Part shown: piece after piece, positions 54,730-64,000 of the stretch
Layout of the letters: each line of letters opens with the position of its first letter
Position numbering within the stretch: the stretch's first letter is position 1
Origin: Pohlia nutans
Lineage: Eukaryota; Streptophyta; Bryopsida; Bryales; Mniaceae
Direction of reading: 5' to 3'
Assembly (NCBI GenBank): GCA_022496805.1
Contig: CM040102.1
Span: 21,917,955 to 21,981,954, forward strand
DNA length: 64,000 nt
Notes under the pieces: model-generated
Seen by the model: only the letters and a program-made list of their open reading frames with translations
Database searches by the model: none
Told to the model about the DNA's origin: nothing
Translations under genes and position numbers: made by a program

Positions 54730-54880
54730 GTTCCCCCGCGTTCCCCAATTTTCGTTCACGTGCTTCTCTGGCCACGTTCCACGTAAGCCTTTTGTTGTGG
54801 TTCCTTGCCACGTGGCAACTGCGCTGGAACGTTCTGCCACAACCTCCCTCCATGCCCTTTAGAAATATTTAAAAAAGACA
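54730..54880 (+). promoter_or_regulatory. Orphan stress-type promoter: heat-shock element, two G-boxes, TATA-like
   Basis: A GC-richer island holds CACGTG at 54757-54762 and 54809-54814 (the second as GCCACGTGGC, an ABRE/G-box), a heat-shock half-site pair GAACGTTC at 54827-54834 and TATTTAAA at about 54866. The order is that of an abscisic-acid or heat-responsive promoter. No ORF follows: a PIF-like MITE begins at 54965. Confidence 0.4.
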
Positions 54881-54964
54881 TCCATACCAGCCAGTTGAAA
54901 AGATACAGTGAATTCTCTTGAACTGAATACACTAATTTATCTTATCAGTAATTTATTGCTATGA

Positions 54965-55315
54965 GGACCGCTTCACACTATGGCCAAAGGTCGAGAGGCC
55001 GGTTTCCACCAATCAAATTGCAAGAAACCATGGGTTCGACTCTTCACAGTAGAGGCCAAAGTCCAACGGCTGTCGCTCTTCAAAATGCCTACGTGGTAGT
55101 ACTTTTTGATCAAGGCAATAACCTCTTAAAAGGAAGTTTGGGTCGAACCGGAATGGAAATCCAAATTATAGTCAAGAGGCCGTCGATCTTTTCCATAAAA
55201 AATGAAAACTATATTTTATTGCCTATTTTCAGTAGATTTTTTTGGACTCTCAACAAAGTTTGGACTCTCAATTCCACGCCCTCTCGACTTAGACAACCAT
55301 AGTATGAAGCGGCCC
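54965..55315. mobile_element. PIF/Harbinger-like MITE, copy 2
   Basis: 351 bp, ends GG.CCGCTTCACACTATGGCC and complement, TGA duplication at 54962-54964 and 55316-55318. The interior matches copy 1 at 20882-21297, with deletions. Confidence 0.85.
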
Positions 55316-55319
55316 TGAA

Positions 55320-56550
55320 CATAGGGAAGAGGCATTGCGGGGACACTCATTTTTTGGGCTAAATACCACTGTAGTAAATATATTATGTCCATGATTTCAC
55401 TGAAATGCATTCTCGTTCTTTACCTGTTCAATTTTGGTCATAGCTCCTCATAGCGTAGTTGCTTGTTGTATTAGTGTGAGTGACACTAATTTCCAAAAGA
55501 CACATGAGCCCATCCTGAATATAGAATAGTTCATTTAGCCATCCCTCAATGGCATGGGTAGCAAGGTAGATATATTTTACTCGGCTATAAGGATCGGTAG
55601 CTCTTGCCAAATATTTAATATTTTGTCGAAATGGTGCAAATATTTTTTCAAATTTTCTTTTCCACCATATAAGATTTTTTTTTTGAAAAAGTAATTTCTT
55701 ATAAATTCGGATATCTCATTTTATAAATATTTTTTGCCGACCTTGACAGTTGGGTACAATATTCATTGTGCATAGGATTACCAGTATACCAATTATTTTG
55801 AAGAAATTTGACTTCAAATTGAGCATTGGACAAAATGGAGAATAGTTCCAAAATTTGTATATTGTACCTTCATAATAGCTTTGCTTATTAATAATTCTAA
55901 ATTTAGATGACTACAAATTTGAGAAAATATTTTTCAAACAAAAATTGTAAGGAAAAAAAATTCAATGAATATTTGAGAAAATAAAATCTATTTTAGAAAT
56001 AATAAATTATTCATCAGAGGAGAACGAAGCTGCTATGAAGGTACAGTCTGTATACATTTTATTACTTTTGTAACCACGACAATAAAGGCACTCTATAATT
56101 TTTACAATTTTTTATCTCAAAAATATTTAAAGTTGCCTTGGCAAACTACTTACATGTTTTTTGCATTGTAAAGAAAACCAAAATTCCTCCAAATGCCCCT
56201 AAAAATGTATTCAAATTTAATTAAATTACATACTGTCAATTCAAATGAAATTCAGAATCGATCTCGGAATCAATTGATGGAATTCAGAACATGGAACCTC
56301 ATTTACTGTTATAGACAATCTATAAATTGCACCAAAATTCAGTCTTGCATTGATAAAAAAAATATCATATTTAATGGTACTCCTTGTCAATCCTATCTGT
56401 ATGAAAAATCATACAATAGCTACGTTTTCTTTGTTTTTATAGTTCTAATATTGATCTATGATAGCCCTAACTACTCCCTCCATCCCATTATAGATGATGC
56501 TTTTTTTTTAATAATAAAAAAAACAAACTAAAATGATTTCATCAAATCTC
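55320..56550. other. Gene-free stretch
   Basis: AT-rich; nothing recognised. Confidence 0.4.
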
Positions 56551-56554
56551 TAAA

Positions 56555-56665
56555 TAGATAGAAACACCAACCCAAATAAATGGGCCGGCGTGAATAAAGT
56601 GTCCGTTCGTAATGTCAATGACCCGATGCCCACGGGACAAAGGGACATTGGAACTATATATCTCT
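56555..56665 (+). repeat. Dispersed repeat family (GGCCGGCGTGAAT core), copy 2
   Basis: ATAGATAGAAACACC, GGCCGGCGTGAATAAAGTGT, CCGTTCGTAATG.CAATGACC and GATGCCCAC.GGACAA in order. Close to copy 3 (about 90% in the core by eye). Confidence 0.75.
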
Positions 56666-56909
56666 AAATACAATAAGATTATGTTTTGGAATAATTGTAT
56701 ATCGAAGCAATATCATATAGTATGTGCAACATGTGGCATTTGGCATAAAGCAACATAGAAATGTTTGCTACATTGTGCTGTCCGATGCAACAAACATGTG
56801 CTAAGTTAGCATTGATTTTAACTACATTGAATGGCGTATTTAGTGTTCAAGGAGAATTGATGACTTTCACCACAATTCGTTCAAAAGTGAAGAGAAATAA
56901 TATCCCTTG

Positions 56910-57062
56910 ACACTAGATAGATAGAAACTCCGACCCTTCTACAAGGCCGGCGTGAATGAAGTGTCCGTTCGTAATGCCAATGATCCGATGCCCACCGGAC
57001 AAGGGGAAATTGGGACAATACTACTCTCCCCTTTCGAGGATGGACACTATAGTGACACACTA
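56910..57062 (+). repeat. Dispersed repeat family (GGCCGGCGTGAAT core), copy 3
   Basis: Same series as copy 2, extended to CCCCTTTCGAGGATGGACAC, which also matches the far end of copy 1 at 12.45 kb (CCCCTTTCGGGAATAGACAC in reverse complement). Confidence 0.75.
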
Positions 57063-57084
57063 AGCTACTACCGATCAGCTAGCT

Positions 57085-57368
57085 ACTACCGTAGTAGGAA
57101 GGCAGGGTCGGCACTTTCATGTCGAATAATTAATTAAAGTTTGAAAAGTAGGGGTCGGCACTTTCAAAAATAATTATTAAAAAATCGGCTATTAATAACT
57201 TACATTGAATTTTACTGGCGGCTACACGTTTTCCTTTGTTTTTTGTCTACAATTTTTGTTGACTTCATTTTTGTTGATTTCGACAAAATACTTGATAAAT
57301 TTATTTATTTTTTCGGCATTTTTTTGGGGAATTATTTTCTGCCGACCCTGCCTTCCTACTACGGTAGT
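57085..57368. mobile_element. TIR element with 29-bp inverted ends
   Basis: ACTACCGTAGTAGGAAGGCA and the next GGGTCGGCA are inverted at the right end. 284 bp, AT-rich interior. GGGTCGGCACTTTCA recurs inside near the left end. No clear target duplication. Confidence 0.75.
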
Positions 57369-57369
57369 G

Positions 57370-58370
57370 CCTTGAAGATACTGGACATGGTATCCTTCTA
57401 AAGGGCTTTGAGGTACCCATACAACAAGGTCCAAGGACCCCCCACCATAGTTGGGTGGACTATGGTAGTGAACATCATGCCAACATGGGGAATAGAAGCC
57501 ACAACCTCCTCATTGGGGGCCATGAGCCCCAACCACCAAGCCAAGGTCCGTGGTGCCTCCTTGACACTACATAAGAGTTAACTCCTAAAGGACTAAGGAT
57601 TCATGGTTTTGTGAAAAACTATCAAGTGCTGATTTATTAAAGTTTGTTTTAGGGTCCTATGATTAATTAGTTATTTTTTTTAGTACATGGAAAACTCAAC
57701 ACACGACTTTTGAATAATTTAAATTCGAGGAAAGGTCAGAGCAGACCCGGAACCTACCCGGAACCTACCCGGTACTTACTTGGAACCAAACATGCAATGC
57801 CCATAGTACTAATCCCATAGGATCAAGGATTCACAGTGGGACCATAGTTAAAAATCCATACAATTAACCCCTAAGTGAATAATCAACCATTTTATGGTCG
57901 TAGTCCAAACATAAGTGACTGCCCATGGTCAAGATATGACATTTTCTGAAAATTAAATTCTTATTGAAATTCAGTTTAGGATTTATGTTCAAGTGGTTTT
58001 TGATGCATTTCATTTACAATATTGAGGTATATTAATTTTTTTTCAAAGACAAACACTTCAAAATTGTCTTAGTGTTTTAAAATTGTCTATTTAGGGAAAG
58101 TAATATTGTTCTCTCATTTGCATTTTATGCTTTTTTTTATTTTATAACACAATGTATAGTTTTAACCAATCATATGAAATTTGAAATTCTAAAAATAAAA
58201 CTCTAATTTTGGTGAATATTAAAAGGTAAATGCTTTTAAATTCATTAAATGAGTATCTATAACTATTTTTGGAGGTTTGACCGTACATATAGATAATAAA
58301 CATCATGCTTTTCATTTTTTCTTTTGGAACCAATTTCATCAAAGTAATAGAAGTTATATTTTCTAACACA
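57370..58370. other. Gene-free stretch
   Basis: Includes a short GGAACCTACCC triplication at about 57745 and two inverted TTTAGG.GTTAA motifs. No gene. Confidence 0.4.
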
Positions 58371-58374
58371 TCTA

Positions 58375-59315
58375 GGTTTTACCCTTGTTTCCTCTGTCAT
58401 TTAAGGGTTAAAAGTTATTCTATGTAATTTGCAAAAAGTTTTACTCTTAGTGCAAAATTAAACCACCACATTTTCATTCATTTTTTAGAATTTTTCTTTT
58501 GCAAAATGATTTTCTCATGGCATAAGGATATCAAACAATTTTTTCATTTTAATTTTAAACAATTCCCTTTCTACATTCACATTCTCTATTTACTATGATT
58601 TTCGTTTAGGAATAGACTTAACCAAAAAGAAGTTAATAAACATGTGAGTGTGATCCATATTCAAGGCAACCAAACAAACTGACATGGTTTCTAAAAAATC
58701 CAAAATAGAAAGGAGTGTTAACTAGTTTTGCCGTCATAGACGCGGCAAAATTGCTAGGCAAAATTGAGACTATAGTAAGCTCACATGGATCCAAGGCTTG
58801 GAGGCAATGGCCCACATCCAATTTGAGATAATGATTAGACATGTGGCAAACTTGAGATATAATCAGGTGAGTGGTTTGATTAATTCGCTCTGGCAACTTA
58901 GAGGTCATGATTAAAATTGTCAATGAAGTTGAAGGGTCTTGAGTTAACTATTTGAGTTGATTTCAGTTACATTGAAAATGGACATAGACATAAACTCTGG
59001 TTTTTTGATATTTTACGAGACAAATCACATGTTCTGATTTTGGTTAACTCAAATATCTAAGCCCTTCGTCTAAGAATATCTAAACTCTATTCCTCCGTCA
59101 CCTAGGGGTTAAAAGTTACTTTATGTAATTTGTGAAAAGTTTTACTTTAAGTGCAAAATGCAACCATCACATCCCGTTTATTTCTTTGATTTTTTTTTGC
59201 AAAAATGAGTTTCTCATGGTATAGAGAACCCCATTTTAAAAAATTTAACATTTTCCCTTCATCATTTCAATTCTCACTGTACTATGATTTTTGACTAAAC
59301 ATCAATCCAACAAAA
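58375..59315 (+). repeat. Direct repeat pair, about 240 bp each
   Basis: 58375-58620 and 59080-59315 share AGGGGTTAAAAGTTA.TTTATGTAATTTG.AAAAAGTTTTACT-type sequence, TTTGCAAAA...TTTTCTCATGG and TCTC...TACTATGATTTT. Separated by about 460 bases. Confidence 0.7.
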
Positions 59316-59319
59316 TGTA

Positions 59320-62180
59320 TGCATATAACATGGAAAACATTGAGTTTTTATTCTAATCCAAACATATAAACGTAATATATTTCACATAAATAATGCATAT
59401 TTTTTATTTTATATATTGTATTTTAGTCTATATACAATATCTTATGAAAATATCATCCCATGTATACAATTCCAATAATCTCGTTTCTATTCGTTAGTGA
59501 ACATTTTATACTGTATTAATCATAAACGTTAAAATATCTCAGAATAATAAAATACTGTAATGACCTTGAATAACTTGAATCGACATACAATACATGGTGA
59601 TCAATGATCATTGTATTGTTTATAGAATAAATCTTCTTGTGTTCGTTGAACATTTTGCGTAATTTGTATTATCTCATACTCTTTGAATCTCCTCCAAAGT
59701 TCCGTCTATAAAACCGATGCACCTCGTAAATTGCGGCAACGTCAAGATCGTCTCGCGTTTTTTCTCAGCATCGTGTCATCGAATGTCGTCCTCAATCCTT
59801 GCACAATTACAAACGCAATTTTGTGACCAATTCTAGTAGAATGAGTTATATATTGTAACATTATCACACTATACAAATAATAAGAGGTTCAACAATCTTT
59901 GCTCAACACTCAATTTTGGACGCTGTTCTCGTCAAACTTCAAGAATATTAGGGCACCTTATTTTTTCTGCAATCATAAGACACAAGAATCTACAATGTTC
60001 ATCCAACTCCATCAATATAAAATTAGTTATAGTCTTAAACATTTTCGACGTTTTTAGCAACAACCAAGTCAATCCCAAATACCTCGACGTGAATTTACTT
60101 AGTAGGCTCACCTTGTACTCATTCATTTGCATCAAATAGGTGGTATGAATTCATTCTCATAACAATGCATTGAACAATCATTTGAACCTCCCCGTTTATA
60201 TCCCTCAAGTCGTAGTGACTATTATTCAAACCTAACAAACCTACATATTATAAACCGCTATTCGACATTTTATTTCAAATGGTTAATTTTCGTCCTAAAC
60301 GATCAAAATTTATGCTTAGGTTTATGATACTCTAATTTTTTTTAAATGAATAAAAAAAGTATTGAAACTATAGCAAAAAACTCAAAGATTCCAAAATGTT
60401 AAAGAACAAGTGTAAGAGAGTTGTAGAAAAAAAATATGAATGTTGCAATTCGTTAACAAAAGAGACATAAGAGAGGGCAATGAAGTGAAGGTGAATTTAA
60501 AGACTTCTTCTTTTAAAGTGCATAAAAACTCAGAACATGGAAATTATGTCACTCCGATGAGGTGTTGCTACGATGTGATAGTTTGTCTTACGCATTGCAT
60601 TTTTTTTCTTCCCATCAATAGAATTGTTTTTTCACACAGTTTCATACGACTAAAATTAGGAGCTTTAAGCATCCTGATATTACAAAAACTGCTGTCACAT
60701 TTACAAATTATTGTTTATTGTTTTAGATCTTGAATATAGTAAGCGTCCATGACTTAAGAAGATAAAAATTATGGAGACATACCACATTCAATCCTATGTA
60801 TTTATTAGGCCACGTGTCATTAAATACAATTTTGTCATCTAAAATACCATGAACAGAATGAATCTTACAATTTGTTGGCATTCATGAAACTTACAAATTT
60901 GGGATATTATTATTCCATACTGCCCTTTTGAATCTAATTTTTTAGTACAATGATTCAAGTCTAATGATCTTAATAAAAGAACATCACTAAATTTTTGATT
61001 AAAAAAGAATCGAGACTTAAAAGATAAAATTTGACTTCATTGCCATATATATCATTGTCCCTTACAATTAAAAATATAACTCATGTACAATTTAAAAAAA
61101 ACACTTTAGAAAATAAATAATCATTCAAGAAAAAATTACTTCGCGGATGAGTTAAAACTTATCATCTGCTTCAATCTAAATTAAAAATCCATATCTACTA
61201 TCATGTTCATCAATCAGTGGGTTACAAGAATAATCTTTTGTTACACACATTGTCAGGAATGTCCACCACCAACTCTTGCAACGTAAATTGACATATCTTT
61301 TTTTTTCCACACTATTTCCAAGCGTTCAAAAATTGCAAGAAAACACTTGATTACAATTTCGTATATCATTGATTCTAAATTTTTTACTTGATAATAGCAA
61401 AACGAATATTTTGAATGACCAAACTTAAGAAAAAAACAACAAATATTGCCTAATCAACAAAAATACATCATTAAGAAAACATTTTTAAATTCCAAAACAA
61501 TATGAAATTTTCTCTTAAACGAGGTGCAAAGTATACAACAACTGATTAACAATTTATGATAAATCATTTAACATGAAATAATGACATTTTTCATAAATTT
61601 AAAATTTTCAAAGTGTCTTGACTAGCAAATTGACATTTATACAATATAAATCTTGTTTTAAAACATTCATTGCAAAATTTGTGATTTTTGATTATAGATT
61701 TTTTAAAATATAAGAAGAAAATTTACTGAGAGTTTAACCATTAATAATGTAATATATTCTAATGTACTGGATAGATTCATCAAACATTTCACAATATATT
61801 GATCAAATTATCATCGCACAATAAAATTTAAGATGAAAAATAAATAAATAAATTTACGAGAAATTTTTAGTTTTTAATTTGTCTACATCATATGTATAGC
61901 TTTCGCCTACCTTACGCGTCCAATCTTTTGATTCCCCCTCAAGAATTCTTTATTCGTATTTTTCAGGGATTAATGCACATTTCATCATTTTTCTCAACTG
62001 TTCATTAGAAAAAATTGCATTCACATAAAATAAAAGAAGTTGATAGGATCCAATTCTTCATATCTCTGTCGAAGTTAAACAAAATTGTGTCATCGATAAA
62101 AATACTAAGTATACTTTGAATCCGAAAGCCGATAACTTTAACTTATTATACAATTTAACAAATAACTTAACAATTGTCAA
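59320..62180. other. Gene-free stretch
   Basis: Very AT-rich DNA; no gene, RNA or strong repeat recognised. Confidence 0.4.
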
Positions 62181-62187
62181 AAGGATA

Positions 62188-63640
62188 TCAAAGATGTAAA
62201 TGTATTCTTACATCGCATAACCAATCCTCCTCTTGCAGAGGATTTAGAATGAATCCCGTGTGAAGCGGATAGATAAGAACTCGCACTCCTTGTAAGACGC
62301 CTGTTGAGGTGCTTTGATGAATTGTCAATTCTTCAAGTGCTGAAGTCGTGACCAAACTTTGAAGTGAGATTTGTAGCTGCAGTGAACTGCCTAGAGTTTG
62401 GCAAGAAGACGCTTGATCGTGCGCTAGAGAGTCATAATTCAAGGGATGATTTTCGGTAACAACCACTACAGACCAGTGTTTTCTCCAAGCATTGGGAACA
62501 ACAACTTACTCCTTTGTCTTTTCAAATCGGTGCATCTATTAACGTAGTAATGACGGATGAAGTGTTCGCTTACCTTTTTTTCATCAGTATCATAGAACAT
62601 TTTTAGTTGTGTAGCTATAAAAAGGTTACAAACATGAAACTCTGGATTATCTTCAGTAAGCACTAGCTGAAGAATTATATCGTAAATCGTTTGATGAGAT
62701 CTCCGCTCAACCAGCGATTCGATGTCATCAGAAGCCGAAAATCAGCGCTTATTTTTAAATTGCAGTGTGATAAACCGTGGTACAACTCAAGGTTGTCTCT
62801 ATCGCCTACACTTTTCTCAAAGAGCACTACACGCATTACATCCACAACACTAGAAGTACAAACACAAAATTATATATTAATCGCACAATTTAAAAATGTA
62901 CAATCTCAAAGCAGTTTTTATTGATTATGGATCATAACGTAAACATATGACTATTAATGAAAGATCGCAGGGTCACTAGAATGTATTTCATCGGTGTAGG
63001 TTAATGGCACTACATTCGGTGTTGCCGTAGTTTTGAACAACTATATGGCCTCGCTGCATAAAGGTATATGAATGACCCTTCGACAAAATGAACTAAGTGT
63101 TTCGTTTGAACTTCTCTGATTACACTATCAGATTGAACTTCAGAAGCGACATTCAAATATGTCATTTGCAAAGAAGAAGTGTCATTCGAGAAACTCGGTG
63201 AATCGAGCCACGATGATAGGTGTAGTAGCGTCGTACTGAATCTTCTAGTATCCACCGTTGCTACAAGGTCGATAGGATATTACATATGTTGGTCAAGTAA
63301 AAACAAGTCTTTGTTAGGTCCATCAGCCATCATATCATGACAGTGCGTTATTAAATCTTGCAATGTCCATAGCTGACTTGGGAGTGGTACTGCTGCCAAA
63401 CATTGAGAAATTAAAACCCCGTAAAAAACGTCTGGATTACATAGTGCCATATCAGCCATCAAACTCAAACTGACAGGTGCAAAGTCCGAGTATTCTTCTA
63501 CAGCTTTTGAAACTAGTTCTTACAAAGGTTTTTCAATTATACGTTGTGATTCTTCTCGTAGAAAATTGTCACCAATCTTCGGAGATGGGCCTTTCCATGA
63601 ACGTATAATTGCAAGTCTTCTCTGCAATTGTACATGTCGC
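62188..63640 (-). pseudogene. Possible degenerate minus-strand gene, unidentified
   Basis: Four minus-strand open stretches (62188-62466, 62466-62663, 63010-63255, 63280-63468) and the frame above them have protein-like composition, for example LMADMALCNPDVFYGVLISQ, LPSQLWTLQDLITHCHDMM and RRLAIIRSWKGPSPKIGDNF. They are separated by single stops rather than obvious introns. I do not recognise the family. It may be an old gene or a transposon-derived ORF running in from beyond the right edge. Confidence 0.3.
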
Positions 63641-64000
63641 TCTCTTTAAAAAGCTTCCTCCGCCTAACAATTTAAAAACACTACACCGCAAAATATTTAA
63701 TATAACACAATGCGAATGTGAGCATAGTTGTTAAAGCACATGAAGAACATGCACGACACATACTGAAATAGTGAAGAATAGTAGTGCATTGTCAACTCAT
63801 TTGCCTTTGCTTTAAGGTCTTCATCTTGATTGATGCTATTCTAGAGTGTGACAAATTCCCGAAGAAGATTGAGTCACCACATGTTCAATATCGACCTCTG
63901 CGCATAGGTAGCAACGAACGCTTGAATCTTTAAACTGACAGCTTCAATTTAAATCCAAATCTTCAATTTAAGATGGTTACATTTGAAAAATGATATTTTA

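Noticed and set aside
54443..54853. 136-codon minus-strand ORF
   Set aside because: Overlaps the promoter-like island; no recognisable domain and the end is low-complexity.

Overview
The window is nuclear DNA of a land plant. The evidence is a cytosolic ribosomal protein eL28 gene with plant-type introns and telo-box motifs, a nepenthesin-type aspartic protease with a signal peptide, an AP2/ERF transcription factor, an ORC5 exon, a REF/SRPP-like gene, and a background of AT-rich DNA with low gene density and many TIR elements, SINE-like units and LTR relics. The atypical AP2 domain and the unusual LINE hint at a non-seed plant (bryophyte or lycophyte grade). That is inference; the sequence does not fix the species.

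Layout. 1-10.8 kb: a large, nearly intact non-LTR retrotransposon. ORF1 is followed by an ORF2 whose first ATG overlaps the ORF1 stop. ORF2 carries, in order, a hydrophobic N-terminus with LPDY-type repeats, a 2A-like ribosome-skipping motif (LLLKCGDIEQNPGP), an AP-type endonuclease, reverse transcriptase (YADD), RNase H, a C-X2-C-X9-H-X4-C finger and a C-terminal PD...E restriction-like nuclease domain. This combination of dual endonucleases plus 2A resembles the Dualen/RandI group known from green algae. ORF2 is broken only by three one-base-type frame changes, all at C6 runs. 10.9-12.4 kb: an unidentified antisense ORF, a truncated LINE 3' copy and a tRNA-derived SINE. 13.7-14.8 kb: a hAT MITE with a perfect 8-bp target duplication and an orphan ORC5 exon.

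16.3-18.7 kb: an AP2/ERF gene on the minus strand split by a 920-bp non-autonomous hAT element. Removing the element and one target copy leaves a single open frame of 503 codons from ATG 18716. 19.8-24.2 kb: foldbacks and MITEs, including a PIF/Harbinger-like family with a second copy at 55 kb. 25.6-28.7 kb: a three-exon aspartic protease. 33.4-35.1 kb: the eL28 gene (three coding exons plus a leader intron). 35.4-38.2 kb: a minisatellite and a roughly 1-kb tandem duplication. 40.3-41.4 kb: a two-exon gene encoding two chromodomains. 42.0-45.0 kb: a decayed Ty1/copia element. 47.3-48.6 kb: a REF/SRPP-like gene lacking its first exon here. 49-64 kb: mostly repeats, an orphan stress-type promoter, and weak minus-strand coding traces at the right edge.

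There is no operon-like cooperation between genes. The organising theme is transposable elements acting on scattered single genes: the ERF is interrupted, and the protease and chromodomain introns carry repeats.
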